DNA of 64,000 nt from Pseudomonas fluorescens (GCF_900215245.1 NZ_LT907842.1:6324001-6388000), one strand, 5' to 3'. Positions 9,226-20,537 are shown, counted from the stretch's first letter. Notes: generated by a model from the letters alone, not told the origin. A program made the numbers and translations.

Positions 9226-9771
9226 ATGCCGTGGAAAAATTCCGATACGCGCTACAGCACCATGTCGATTGCACTGCACTGGTTGATGGTGGTGCTGCTG
9301 GCGGTGGTTTACGCCTGCATTGAGTTTCGCGGGGTCTTTCCCAAAGGCAGTGGCGGGCGGGCTCTGATTGTAGAAATGCACTACATGTTCGGCCTGACCG
9401 TGTTTGTGCTGGTATGGCTGCGCCTGTTTGCACGTACCTTGGGCGTTGCACCGAAGATCGTGCCGGCACCGCCGCAATGGCAATCGGCACTGGCGACACT
9501 GATGCATCTGGCGCTGTACCTGTTCATGATCGGCATGCCGATTTTCGGCTGGCTGATCGTCAGTGCCCAAGGCCATTCCGTGATGTTCTACGGGATCGAG
9601 TTGCCGCCCTTGATTGGCGAAAACAAAGACCTGTCCAAGCAGATCAAGGAATGGCACGAGCTGGGCGGCACCGTCGGTTATTGGCTGATCGGCCTGCATG
9701 CCGTGGCCGGCCTGTATCACCATTACTTCATGCGCGATAACACCGTGTTACGCATGATGCCTAAGCGCTAG
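9226..9771 (+). CDS. Cytochrome b561 family protein
   Basis: Small inner-membrane di-heme cytochrome of the CybB family, 181 residues, with four transmembrane segments. Candidate heme-ligand histidines lie in ALHWLM near the N-terminus, MHYMFG, the WHELGG segment and LHAVAGLYHH near the C-terminus. Such proteins pass electrons from quinol to periplasmic acceptors and in E. coli CybB can oxidise superoxide. ATG at 9226 is preferred over GTG at 9211 because GAGGAAG stands just upstream. It is monocistronic and convergent with the downstream PLP-enzyme gene, whose stop overlaps its stop by a few bases. Confidence 0.88.
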   Translation: MPWKNSDTRYSTMSIALHWLMVVLLAVVYACIEFRGVFPKGSGGRALIVEMHYMFGLTVFVLVWLRLFARTLGVAPKIVPAPPQWQSALATLMHLALYLFMIGMPIFGWLIVSAQGHSVMFYGIELPPLIGENKDLSKQIKEWHELGGTVGYWLIGLHAVAGLYHHYFMRDNTVLRMMPKR

Positions 9772-10658
9772 CTCTGCAGGCTCCGGCGGCCTTGCAGGCC
9801 GCCGGTGTGCACGAAGATCACGCGAGTGCCGGGGGCGAAGCGTCCGGCCTCGATCTGTTGCTTCAACGCCAGCAAGGCCTTGCCGGTATAAAGCGGCTCT
9901 AATGGTAGGCCGCATGCCTGTTCCGTGGCCTGGATAAAATTGAGTAATAACGGGTCGACCTTGGCGAAGCCACCGCGGCTCGCGTCCAGCAGTTCATAGC
10001 CGTGCTGCACAATGGCCTGCACGTTCTGCGCAACTCCGTGATCATCCGGCACCGCCAAGGCGCCGAATACCGGATGCACACCCGCCTCTGCCAGCGCCAG
10101 CCCGGCCAGTGTGGTGCCGGTGCCCGCAGCCAACCACCACGCGTGGTAATCAGCCCAACCAAGCGCGTTCAGTTGCGCGCGCGCCTGCTCAAGCAACACC
10201 CCGCACCCCCTTGCACCGGCCGTTCCGCCGCCGCCCTCGGGCACGGGATAGAGGTGCGGATACTGTTCGCGCCATGGCCGCCAGAAACCGGCGTCGTGAC
10301 GCGCGCGATAACCGCCATACCCCAGCCAATGCAGCTGCATGCCGAAGGCTTTCAGATCAAGGATGGTGGGCGTGTCTTGAGGATGGCCGCGCAACAGGCC
10401 GACGGTGGGGAAATCAAACCGCTTGCCGGCCGCCGCCAGCGCGTGCAGATGGTTGGAGTGCGCGCCGCCAAGGCTGATGATCCCATCGGCCCCGGCCTGT
10501 TGCGCGTCGGCCAGGTGCTGGGTGAGCTTGAACCACTTGTTGCCGCTGATCAGTGGGTCGATGCGGTCCAGCCGTAGCACGGCCAACTCGACCCCGTTCA
10601 GCCAATCCAGCGGCAAGGGTTCAAGTGGAGCACGGGGAAGCCAGTCGAAAGGACCCAT
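9768..10658 (-). CDS. PLP-dependent D-cysteine desulfhydrase/ACC deaminase family protein
   Basis: Fold-type II PLP enzyme of 296 residues starting at ATG 10658. The PLP lysine is in LISGNKWFKL, followed by GGAHSNHLHALA and the glycine-rich AAGTGTTLAG cofactor-phosphate loop, as in D-cysteine desulfhydrase and 1-aminocyclopropane-1-carboxylate deaminase. It is clearly shorter than true AcdS (338 residues) and lacks the NKTRKLE-type active-site segment, so ACC deaminase activity should not be assumed. Its reaction is probably deamination of a small amino acid. It lies downstream of fadH on the same strand but is separated from it by a strong terminator. Confidence 0.75.
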   Translation of the reverse strand: MGPFDWLPRAPLEPLPLDWLNGVELAVLRLDRIDPLISGNKWFKLTQHLADAQQAGADGIISLGGAHSNHLHALAAAGKRFDFPTVGLLRGHPQDTPTILDLKAFGMQLHWLGYGGYRARHDAGFWRPWREQYPHLYPVPEGGGGTAGARGCGVLLEQARAQLNALGWADYHAWWLAAGTGTTLAGLALAEAGVHPVFGALAVPDDHGVAQNVQAIVQHGYELLDASRGGFAKVDPLLLNFIQATEQACGLPLEPLYTGKALLALKQQIEAGRFAPGTRVIFVHTGGLQGRRSLQS

Positions 10659-10677
10659 CGGAAAGCATCTGCATAAA

Positions 10678-10712
10678 AACCGGGGCGGTAGTCTACCACC
10701 GCCCCGTTTTGC
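10678..10712 (-). terminator. Rho-independent terminator after fadH
   Basis: A GC-rich stem (GGGGCGGT and its complement) is followed on the minus strand by a run of T. It sits just after the fadH stop and just before the PLP-enzyme start, so it should end fadH transcription. Confidence 0.8.
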
Positions 10713-10716
10713 CGCC

Positions 10717-12816
<2,100 letters not shown>

Positions 12817-12968
12817 TTATGTCCCACAGACTAAGAGGCGACGGACGAGCGCTCAATGACTGAAACTGACAAGTTATTGATCCAAATGTACAGCGCCCCT
12901 TGGCAAGCCGCTGCCTGGGCCCTACCCTAGTCGGCGAACCCTGCACCCGGTCTGTTGTCTGTTGCCCC

Positions 12969-14099
12969 ATGCGTAAACTTCTAGCGTTCACCGTCACCAT
13001 GGCCTTGGTTGCCGCCGTCGCCGCGTATCTGGTCTGGACCCAGGAGCGCCCTGTGGCGCATTACCTGTCGGACCTGCGCATCACCCTGGCCATCAACGAA
13101 GGCCAACCCGCCGATCGTGGCAACTTGCTGGGTATCCAGCCGGAGCTGTTTCCCGCTGATTATCAAAGCCTGGAACGCCTGCACCTGAAGCTCGCGGCTT
13201 ACCTGCAAAACGCGCGGGACCAAGGCTTGATCAACGACAAGACGATTGTCGTGCTGCCGGAACACATCGGCACCTGGCTGATGCTCAGCGGCGAGAAGAA
13301 CGAGCTGTACCAGGCGGTTCACCTGAAAGATGCAATGAATTGGCTGTCGGCCAGCAACCCGTTGCAATTCGCCCGCGCGTGGATCAGCGCCACGGGCGAT
13401 AACCGCATGGACGACGCTTACCTGCGCATGAAAGCACCGGCCATGGCCCGCGACTATCAGGCGCTGTTTGGCGGCCTGGCCAAAGAATTCGGGGTCACGC
13501 TGGTGGCCGGCTCTATCGCCCTGCCCAACCCGAGTGTCAGTCAGGGGCAACTGCAGGTCGGGCATGGCGCGTTATATAACGCCAGCCTGGTGTTTGGTGC
13601 GGACGGTTTGCCGGTCGGCCAGCCACAGCGCCAGTTCTACCCGATCTACGACGAGCGCGGCTTTATCGAGCCGGGCGATGAGAACATCGTCAGCGTGGTC
13701 GACACCCCGGCCGGGCGCCTGGGCATCCTGATCGGCAGCGACAGTTGGTACCCGGACAACTACCGCAAACTCAACGAGCAAGGCGCGCAATTGGTCGCAG
13801 TGCCCGCCTTTGTGACCGGCCGCGACACCTGGGACCGTCCATGGCGCGGTTTCAAAAGCGTTTCCACGCCGCAGGAAATCAGCCTCAAACCCGAAGAACT
13901 CAGCGAAGGCGAAGCCTGGCGCCGCCTCACCCTGATCAGCCAACAGCCGATCAGCCAGGCAAACGCCGGGATGAGCGTATTCCTGCGCGGGCAATTCTGG
14001 GACCTGGGCACCGCCGGGCACAGCTTCCTCAGCAGCAACGGGCACGTCGTCACAGGCAATGACGCCCGTGGCGCGCGCCTGCTGAATATCTGGTTGTAG
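12969..14099 (+). CDS. Membrane-anchored nitrilase-fold protein lacking catalytic residues
   Basis: A 376-residue protein with one N-terminal membrane segment (about 5-23) and a carbon-nitrogen hydrolase fold. The fold is recognisable from VVLPEHIGTW (the position of the catalytic Glu, about 98) and GRLGILIGSDSWYPD (about 249-263). In active family members the latter reads I-C-Y-D with a nucleophilic Cys; here the Cys is replaced by Gly256. The usual catalytic Lys position, near QPQRQF (about 218-223), also lacks a clear Lys. It is therefore probably a non-enzymatic homologue facing the periplasm. ATG at 12969 is preferred to upstream frames. An AraC regulator starts 5 bases after its stop, so the two are likely one operon. 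Confidence 0.7.
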   Translation: MRKLLAFTVTMALVAAVAAYLVWTQERPVAHYLSDLRITLAINEGQPADRGNLLGIQPELFPADYQSLERLHLKLAAYLQNARDQGLINDKTIVVLPEHIGTWLMLSGEKNELYQAVHLKDAMNWLSASNPLQFARAWISATGDNRMDDAYLRMKAPAMARDYQALFGGLAKEFGVTLVAGSIALPNPSVSQGQLQVGHGALYNASLVFGADGLPVGQPQRQFYPIYDERGFIEPGDENIVSVVDTPAGRLGILIGSDSWYPDNYRKLNEQGAQLVAVPAFVTGRDTWDRPWRGFKSVSTPQEISLKPEELSEGEAWRRLTLISQQPISQANAGMSVFLRGQFWDLGTAGHSFLSSNGHVVTGNDARGARLLNIWL

Positions 14100-14103
14100 C
14101 GCC

Positions 14104-15138
14104 GTGAAGCCGGTGCGCCTGGGCGATCTTTCGGTGGGCTTCGTGCACACCCTGGCGGACGCCATTCAAAGCCACAGCCTGGACCCGCAACCACTGCTGC
14201 TGCAATACGGCCTGGACCCGGCGCGCCTCGCCGAAGCCGGTGCGCGCCTGTCGATTCCGCGCTACATGCGCCTGGGCCATGCCGCCATCCAACTGACCGG
14301 CGACCCCGGCCTGGGGCTGCGCATGGGCCAACTGAGTCGTCTGAGCCAGGCCGGGCTGGCCGGAGTGACTGCCGCACAGGCACCGAATGTGCGAGAAGCG
14401 GCGCGAACATTGACGCGTTTTGAAGCGCTGTACGGCTCCAACTACCGCGGCCAATCAAGCTTTCACGAAGACCCCGAGGGCGCCTGGCTGCGTTTCTATT
14501 CCATCAGCCCTTACAACGCCTACAACCGCTTTGTGGTGGATTCGATCATCGCCGGCTGGCTGCAGCAATTGTCGAGCGTGGCACAGCAACCGGTGCAGGC
14601 ACAGCGCATCGAGATCGAGTTTGAAGCCCCGGCGTACAGCGAACAGTACGGTGTACTCGGTGACAGCCCGATCCACTTCGGCGCCGAGGCCAATCAATTG
14701 CGCCTCAACCAGCAGACCCTGGCCCTGCGTAACCCGCAGCACTGCCCCAGTACCTGGCACCTGTTGTTGACGTTATGTGAACACGAGTTGGAGCAGTTGA
14801 CCCGCACGCGCAGCCTGCGCGAGCGCATCACCCGGTTGCTCGGGCCGATGCTCAATGGCGGCCGGGAGCCCGACCTGGAAGAAGTGGCGGCACGCCTGAA
14901 GCTGCCTACCTGGACGCTGCGCCGCAAACTGGCCGAAGAAGGCACTCAGTTTCGCGCGATTCTCAACGACACCCGCCGCGACTTGGCCATGACCTACATT
15001 CGCGATACGGAGCTGGCGTTCGGCGAGATCGCCTACTTGCTCGGTTTTGCCTCAGCCCAGGCCTTTCAACGGGCGTTCCGGCGGTGGAACAACCAGACCC
15101 CAGGGGAATTTCGCCGCAGTCAGCGGCATTCCGCCTGA
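14104..15138 (+). CDS. AraC-family regulator with arabinose-binding-like N-terminal domain
   Basis: Transcription regulator of 344 residues, GTG start 5 bases after the nitrilase-like gene. Residues about 20-210 resemble the Arabinose_bd-type sensing domain seen in OruR/ArgR-like AraC proteins of Pseudomonas. Residues about 240-340 carry two helix-turn-helix motifs ending in the AraC signature (IAYLLGFASAQAFQRAFRRWNNQTPGEFR). The tight coupling to the nitrilase-like gene suggests the membrane protein and regulator work together. The effector and targets are unknown. Confidence 0.85.
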   Translation: MKPVRLGDLSVGFVHTLADAIQSHSLDPQPLLLQYGLDPARLAEAGARLSIPRYMRLGHAAIQLTGDPGLGLRMGQLSRLSQAGLAGVTAAQAPNVREAARTLTRFEALYGSNYRGQSSFHEDPEGAWLRFYSISPYNAYNRFVVDSIIAGWLQQLSSVAQQPVQAQRIEIEFEAPAYSEQYGVLGDSPIHFGAEANQLRLNQQTLALRNPQHCPSTWHLLLTLCEHELEQLTRTRSLRERITRLLGPMLNGGREPDLEEVAARLKLPTWTLRRKLAEEGTQFRAILNDTRRDLAMTYIRDTELAFGEIAYLLGFASAQAFQRAFRRWNNQTPGEFRRSQRHSA

Positions 15139-15146
15139 AGTCGGTC

Positions 15147-15233
15147 TTACAGCTCGGTTGCGTCATCGACCGGATCCAGCGGATCCAATTCAAACGCGTG
15201 GTACTCAAGCAGTTCTTCTTGGTATTCGTCCAT
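15147..15233 (-). CDS. Acidic 28-residue small protein
   Basis: Short open frame on the minus strand: ATG at 15233, 28 codons, stop at 15147. The start follows an excellent ribosome binding site (AAGGAG, seven bases upstream). The peptide is very acidic, beginning MDEYQEELLEYH and containing LDPLDPVDD. It is convergent with the AraC gene. I do not recognise a function. The strong ribosome binding site and biased composition are the reasons for calling it. Confidence 0.55.
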   Translation of the reverse strand: MDEYQEELLEYHAFELDPLDPVDDATEL

Positions 15234-15478
15234 GGTGGACTCCTTGTTGGTTTAAAGCGGCTGCCAATAAATGACCTGCACAGCCAGCCTAAAGTGCCGT
15301 GATGACGAAAAAATGTCGACGCCGTGACGTTCCTGCACTTCAAGATAAAACGTAGCAGCGCTGAGCGGATTTAGCACTCAGGGCTGTGAGACGAACGCGC
15401 GCGCCTCATCGCACTGGCGGTGTTGAGCCGCTGGCGTGTGGGTAATCGGTCGCAAAGGTGCCCGTGGCAGCTTGAGCC

Positions 15479-15515
15479 GCTACGGGGGGAAGGTCGAAAA
15501 AACCCACCCCGTAGC
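15479..15515 (-). terminator. Hairpin downstream of DUF2242 lipoprotein gene
   Basis: GCTACGGGG and its complement form a stem of about nine pairs a few bases beyond the stop of the DUF2242 gene. A run of T occurs in the loop rather than after the stem, so it may be a weak or factor-dependent end. Confidence 0.4.
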
Positions 15516-15523
15516 GCTCGACG

Positions 15524-16330
15524 TTACTGCGAAGGGGTTGGCAGGGGCGGAATCGCCTCTGTGGGCGCCGGCAGGTTTGGATTGGTCGGCGCAGGGGCAG
15601 GCTCAGCGGCAGGCGTTGCGGCAGGCTCTGCTTTGGGCGCAATCGGTGCCGCCTCCGGTGGCGTGGCAACCGGCTCCGAAGCGGCAGGCGTTGCCGGTGT
15701 TTCCGTTGGCGTCTCAACCTTTTCAGCAACCGGCGCCGCTTTCGGCTCCGGCACGCCCAGCTCCGCCTTTGGCGTCTCTGGAATATGCGCAGCCTTCTTC
15801 ACTTCTTGCGGCAGGAATACATCCACGAGCGAGAAGTAACGCTCATAGAACTTCGGCGCCGAAACCGTCTCGCTCGCCACCTTCACCATCGAGTCATCGG
15901 TGGAGCCAATCGGCATCGACACCGAGCCCAACACACCCACACCGAGGCTAGCGGAGTTGTTGACCTTTTTCAGCGCGTAGCGATCCTGCAAGGCGTTGGC
16001 AAACATCGTCGAGTGGTTATTGCCTTTGCCATCATCGGCGCAGACCACGTTGAAACTGATCTGCAGGTGGGTTTCGCCGGTCTGCTGGAAACTCTTGTTA
16101 CCCACGACCAGCTTTGGATCGCTGCTGGTGATGATGTAGCCCTGGCTCAACAGCGCGCGCCGCGCAGCCTCGCAGGCTGCCGCGTCGCTGACCGGGTAAT
16201 CACGGGAGAACGTGCCGGAGTCGTCGAAATTCTCATGTTCGTAAATGGCGGTCTTGGGTGACGAGCAGCCCGCGGCGCCCGCCAGCACCAGCGCCAGCCC
16301 GAGGCTACGCAAGTGAAATGATGTCGACAT
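15524..16330 (-). CDS. DUF2242 lipoprotein with Pro/Ala-rich tail
   Basis: Predicted lipoprotein of 268 residues. The signal peptide ends in the lipobox LAGAAGC (Cys about 22). Residues about 25-185 form the DUF2242-like domain. From about 190 to the end the chain is rich in Pro, Ala and Glu (repeated PxAEPxx, AAPIAPK), likely an extended tether spanning periplasm or peptidoglycan. The Ser after the Cys predicts outer-membrane sorting. The ribosome binding site AGGA precedes the start. Function is unknown. Confidence 0.75.
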   Translation of the reverse strand: MSTSFHLRSLGLALVLAGAAGCSSPKTAIYEHENFDDSGTFSRDYPVSDAAACEAARRALLSQGYIITSSDPKLVVGNKSFQQTGETHLQISFNVVCADDGKGNNHSTMFANALQDRYALKKVNNSASLGVGVLGSVSMPIGSTDDSMVKVASETVSAPKFYERYFSLVDVFLPQEVKKAAHIPETPKAELGVPEPKAAPVAEKVETPTETPATPAASEPVATPPEAAPIAPKAEPAATPAAEPAPAPTNPNLPAPTEAIPPLPTPSQ

Positions 16331-16419
16331 CGAAAATCCTGAGGAAAACAGTCAGGGCGGTATTGTGCTACAGAACGGGGTCCCGGCGCGCGCATTCCTG
16401 TCGGTAAAACGTCACAGCC

Positions 16420-17319
16420 TTACAGGACGGGGCCTGCAGGAAAAAGCCCGGCACACATATGGTCGATAAACACGCGCAATTTGGCCGAAGCGTGGCGACT
16501 TGATGGCCATAACATCCAGAAGCTGCCGCGATGTTCCAGGTAGTCGTCCAGCACCCGCTGCAAGCGCCCCTGCTGCACCGCCTCGTTGACCATGAAGTCC
16601 GGCAGGCAAGCGACGCCGAGGCCTTCGAGCACGACATGGTTGAGGGACTCGATGGTGGTAGTGATCAGCGGTGCGCGCAAAACAGGCTCCACCGCGCCTG
16701 GCACCGCTCGCAAGGGCCAGGGCTCAAGCTTGCCGGTAGCGCAGAACTTGTGACGCAGACAAGCGTGGCCGGCCAGGTCCGGTGGTTGTTGCGGGGTACC
16801 GTATTGCGCGAAGTACGCCGGGGTGCCGACCAGTACCAAGCGGTAATGCCCAAGATGCCGCGCCATCAAACGCGAATCCTCCGGCTTGCCGGTGCGAATC
16901 ACCGCATCGAACCCTTCCTCAATCACGTCCACCATGCGGTCGGAAAAATCCACCTCCAGCTCAATGTCCGGATAGCTGCGCATGAAGTCACTGAGCACCG
17001 GCAGCAACAGGCCGCGCACTTGTGGCAGGCTGATACGCAGCTTGCCCCGGGGCGTGGCGCTGGCCGCCGTCAATTCCTGCTCCGCCGCCTCGACCTCGGC
17101 CAGAATCCGTCGCGAACGCTCAAGGAACAATGCCCCTTCGCTGGTCAAGGTGATGCTGCGCGTGCTGCGATGAAACAAGCGCACGCCCAAGCGTTCTTCG
17201 GTGCGGGCAATGCTTTTGCCCACGGCAGAAGAAGACACCCCCAACACGCGGCCAGCGGCCGTAAAGCTACGCATCTCCGCAACCTGCACGAATACCGAAA
17301 GGCTGCTCAGACTGTCCAT
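16420..17319 (-). CDS. LysR regulator, divergent from MFS exporter
   Basis: LysR-type regulator of 299 residues starting at ATG 17319 (MDSLSSLSVFVQVAEMRSFT); the nine-codon upstream extension lacks support. Helix-turn-helix at about 18-60 (AGRVLGVSSSAVGKSIARTEERLG), effector domain at about 90-290. It resembles the CrgA/AaeR-type subgroup common in Pseudomonas. It is divergent from the MFS gene with a 119-base spacer and probably controls that exporter. Confidence 0.85.
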   Translation of the reverse strand: MDSLSSLSVFVQVAEMRSFTAAGRVLGVSSSAVGKSIARTEERLGVRLFHRSTRSITLTSEGALFLERSRRILAEVEAAEQELTAASATPRGKLRISLPQVRGLLLPVLSDFMRSYPDIELEVDFSDRMVDVIEEGFDAVIRTGKPEDSRLMARHLGHYRLVLVGTPAYFAQYGTPQQPPDLAGHACLRHKFCATGKLEPWPLRAVPGAVEPVLRAPLITTTIESLNHVVLEGLGVACLPDFMVNEAVQQGRLQRVLDDYLEHRGSFWMLWPSSRHASAKLRVFIDHMCAGLFPAGPVL

Positions 17320-17438
17320 CGCCCTACCCCAGTAGATTACGGACATCAGCGTCCGATAAGTTCGGAACCTTAGCCTGTTTTTCCGCCCTTAACAGCCCTC
17401 TACCCTGATGCCTTGCCCTTATGCATGGATAGAGCGCG

Positions 17439-18614
17439 ATGAACCACAGCCCCTCACTTACCGATGCAGCACCTGCCACCCAACGCGACACGCTCCCCCT
17501 CGGCGGCCTACTGGCGTTGGCCTCGGCGGGCTTCATTACCATCCTCACCGAAGCCATGCCGGCCGGGCTGTTGCCGCAGATGAGCGAGGGGTTGAGTGTT
17601 TCGCCTGCACTGGTCGGCCAGTTGGTCACCCTGTACGCCCTCGGATCACTGCTCGCCGCTATCCCGCTTACACTGCTGACTCGCAGCTGGCGTCGGCGGC
17701 CGCTGTTACTGCTGGCCATCGGCGGCTTTGCCTTGGTCAACAGCGTCACTGCGCTTTCCAGCCACTACGGATTGACCCTCGCCGCGCGCTTCTGTGCCGG
17801 GGTATTTGCCGGGCTGCTGTGGGCGCTGCTGGCAGGGTATGCCAGCCGCATGGTCGCGCCACACCTGCAAGGTCGGGCGATTGCCGTGGCCATGCTGGGA
17901 GCTCCGCTGGCCTTGTCCCTCGGTGTACCGGCGGGCACGCTCCTGGGCACGGCCATCGGCTGGCGCCTGAGCTTTGCGATCATGTCGGGCCTGACGCTAG
18001 TGCTGCTGGTATGGGCGCGCTGGCAGCTCCCGGACTTCGCCGGCGAACCGGCCGAAAAGCGCCTGGCTCTGCGCCAAGTACTGGCGTTGCCAGGCATACG
18101 CCCCGTGCTGTGGGTGACCTTTACCTACGTGCTGGCGCACAACATTCTCTATACCTATATCGCCCCGCTGCTGGTGCCTGCCGGGATGACTGCCGACATC
18201 GACCGGGTATTGCTGGTATTCGGCCTGGCAGCGCTGCTGAGTATTTGGTTAGCCGGCGTGCTGATTGATCGGTGGTTGGCCGCACTGCTGGTGGTCAGCT
18301 GTGGGCTGTTTGGCTTGATCGCCGGGATGCTGGCGTTCTGGATCAGTTCGCCCGCGGTTATCTATAGCGCGGTGGCTTTATGGGGCCTGGCGTTTGGCGG
18401 TTTGCCGGCGTTGCTGCAAACGGCATTGGCCAAGGCGGCGGGAGCGTCGGCGGATGCCGCGCAGTCGATGCTGGTCACCGTGTGGAACCTGGGAATAGCG
18501 GGCGGCGGGTTGGCGGGCGGGTTGCTCTTGCAAAGCTGGGGCGTCACAGCCTTTGCATGGGCGGTCGTGCTACTGATGTCGCTGGCCTTGATCGGCACAC
18601 GACAGCGCCCATAA
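17439..18614 (+). CDS. MFS drug/metabolite exporter (DHA1, AraJ/YdhP-like)
   Basis: Inner-membrane 12-helix major facilitator protein of 391 residues. The TEAMPAGLLPQMSEGL motif in helix 1 and the following VGQLVTLYALGSLLAAIPLT segment are characteristic of the DHA1 proton-antiporter subgroup that includes AraJ, YdhP and sugar exporters. The substrate is unknown. It is divergent from a LysR gene and ends in a strong bidirectional terminator shared with ppiD. Confidence 0.82.
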   Translation: MNHSPSLTDAAPATQRDTLPLGGLLALASAGFITILTEAMPAGLLPQMSEGLSVSPALVGQLVTLYALGSLLAAIPLTLLTRSWRRRPLLLLAIGGFALVNSVTALSSHYGLTLAARFCAGVFAGLLWALLAGYASRMVAPHLQGRAIAVAMLGAPLALSLGVPAGTLLGTAIGWRLSFAIMSGLTLVLLVWARWQLPDFAGEPAEKRLALRQVLALPGIRPVLWVTFTYVLAHNILYTYIAPLLVPAGMTADIDRVLLVFGLAALLSIWLAGVLIDRWLAALLVVSCGLFGLIAGMLAFWISSPAVIYSAVALWGLAFGGLPALLQTALAKAAGASADAAQSMLVTVWNLGIAGGGLAGGLLLQSWGVTAFAWAVVLLMSLALIGTRQRP

Positions 18615-18648
18615 AAAAGCCCCCGGTCCTTTCAGACCGAGGGCTTTT
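18615..18648. terminator. Bidirectional Rho-independent terminator between MFS gene and ppiD
   Basis: The stem AAAAGCCC-CGGTC with its complement GACCGAGGGCTTTT is flanked by A on the left and T on the right, so it works in both directions. It lies between the convergent MFS exporter and ppiD genes. Confidence 0.9.
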
Positions 18649-18662
18649 GAGTCAAAGCACCA

Positions 18663-20537
18663 TCAGAACTTCTTGATGTCAGCCTTGGTTTCCAACTGCT
18701 TGCGGTACGCAGCAAAGTCTTGCTGGCCAATACGGGAAGCGAGGAAGCGGCGGTATTGCGCCTTTTCTTCGTCCGTAGGCGCCGCCGCTTCGTTGACACC
18801 ATTCAAGCGTACGATCACCAGGCTACCGTCAGCCAGGGTAACCGTGGTGAAGGTCGGCTTGTCCTTGCTCGCAGGCTTGGGCATGCGGAACAGGGCTTGC
18901 AACACAGCAGGGTCAATCGCTTCCTGGCTACGGGTAGCCGCTTCAGTGACTTTCCATGCCTGACCATCAATCGCCTGGTTCAGTGGGGTCTTGCCATCAC
19001 GCAGGCTGGCGATCAACTCGTCGGCATGGGCTTTGGCCGCTGCACTGGCGCGCTCTTTGGTCATCTGTGTGCGGATCGCCGCAGAGACGCTTTCCAGAGG
19101 CAGTTGTGCAGGTTTCAAGTGCTCTTTGGCACGCAGCACGATGATGGTTTCCGGGTCCAGCTCGATGGCGCCGCTGTTGGCACCCTCATCCAACACTTCC
19201 GGGCTGAACGCAGCAGTCACCACGGCACGGTTGGCCGCAACACCTTCACCACCTTCACGGCCAAACGGCGCGGAGGTGTGCACGGTCAGCTTCAGATCCG
19301 ACGCCGGCTGCGCCAGGTCGGACGCTTCGAATGCCGCATCTTCCAATTGCTTGGAAGCGTCGACGAAGCGCTGTTCAACCTGTTGGGTCTTGAGCTCGCG
19401 AGTCAGCTTGTCTTTCAGGCTGGCGAACGATGGCACTTGCGGTGCTTCGACGCCCAGCAGCTTGATCAAGTGCCAACCGAATGTGCTGCGCACGGGTGCC
19501 GACACCTGGTCCTTGTTCAAGGCATACAGGGCCGTTTCGAAGTCAGGATCGTAGACGCCAGGGCCGGCAAAACCGAGGTCGCCGCCATTGCTGGCCGAAC
19601 CTGGATCCTGGGAGAACTCCTTGGCCAGGGCTTCGAACTTCTCACCCTTGGCCAGGCGTGCCTGGATTTCTTCGATCTTCGCCTTGGCTTGAGCGTCGGT
19701 GGTCTTGTCGTTGACTTCAATCAGAATGTGCGCGGCACGACGCTGTTCAGCGAGGTTGGCGATTTCTTTCTGATAGGCAGCCTGCAGCTCATCATCCTTC
19801 ACGGTGACCTGGTCGAAGAAGGAAGACTTCTTCAATTCCAGATAGTCGATGACCACCCGGTCCGGGGTCATGAATTCTTTGGCGTGCTGGTCGTAGTGAG
19901 CCTTGACCTCGTCGTCGGTGAGTTTCACCGCCGCAGGGTCGGCCTTGATGTTCACGGTCGCGAAATCACGGGTCTGCTTTTCCAGACGGGCGAATGCAAG
20001 CACTTCAGCATCGGTGACGAAACCGCTGCCGGCAATACCTGCGCGAACCTGGCCGATCAGCATTTCCTGGCTCAACATCTGACGGAATTGCATGCGGCTG
20101 TAGCCCAGCTGACGGATCACCTGGTCAAAACGCTCAGCGCTGAACTTGCCGTCCACCTGGAATTCCGGCGTCTGCAGGATCACCTGATCCAGAGCAGCTT
20201 CAGAGAAGCCGAACTTGGAATCAGCCGCGCCTTGCAGCAACAGCTTGCGATCAATCAGCCCTTTGAGGGCCGCTTCGCGCAGCAGTTTTTCGTCCAGCAG
20301 AGACGCATCAAAATCCTTGCCCAGCTGTTGCATCAGCTGGCGACGTTGCATGTCGACGGCCTGGCTCAGTTCGGTTTGGGTGATCTCTTCACCGTTGACC
20401 TTGGCCACGTCCTGCTTGTTGTTGGTCGAAGCCTGGAAAATGGCCTCGATACCGGTGAACGCCATCAATGCGACGATGATCCCGATAATGGTTTTGGCAA
20501 TCCAGCCTTGTGAATTGTCCCTGATATTCTGCAGCAT
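18663..20537 (-). CDS. ppiD: Periplasmic folding chaperone PpiD
   Basis: Membrane-anchored periplasmic chaperone of the SecYEG exit region, 624 residues (E. coli PpiD is 623). It has an N-terminal transmembrane anchor (about 13-34), then a SurA-like helical chaperone region (about 40-250), a parvulin domain (about 265-365, from RRAAHILIEV to FGWHLIKLL) and a C-terminal chaperone lobe. The parvulin domain of PpiD has little or no isomerase activity in E. coli. It follows lon and hupB in the usual Pseudomonas order. A terminator and the tRNA-like element separate it from hupB. Confidence 0.95.
   Translation of the reverse strand: MLQNIRDNSQGWIAKTIIGIIVALMAFTGIEAIFQASTNNKQDVAKVNGEEITQTELSQAVDMQRRQLMQQLGKDFDASLLDEKLLREAALKGLIDRKLLLQGAADSKFGFSEAALDQVILQTPEFQVDGKFSAERFDQVIRQLGYSRMQFRQMLSQEMLIGQVRAGIAGSGFVTDAEVLAFARLEKQTRDFATVNIKADPAAVKLTDDEVKAHYDQHAKEFMTPDRVVIDYLELKKSSFFDQVTVKDDELQAAYQKEIANLAEQRRAAHILIEVNDKTTDAQAKAKIEEIQARLAKGEKFEALAKEFSQDPGSASNGGDLGFAGPGVYDPDFETALYALNKDQVSAPVRSTFGWHLIKLLGVEAPQVPSFASLKDKLTRELKTQQVEQRFVDASKQLEDAAFEASDLAQPASDLKLTVHTSAPFGREGGEGVAANRAVVTAAFSPEVLDEGANSGAIELDPETIIVLRAKEHLKPAQLPLESVSAAIRTQMTKERASAAAKAHADELIASLRDGKTPLNQAIDGQAWKVTEAATRSQEAIDPAVLQALFRMPKPASKDKPTFTTVTLADGSLVIVRLNGVNEAAAPTDEEKAQYRRFLASRIGQQDFAAYRKQLETKADIKKF

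Noticed and set aside
9768-10658. Naming this gene acdS (ACC deaminase)
   Set aside because: The product is 296 residues and lacks the segment expected in true ACC deaminase, so only the wider PLP family is supported.
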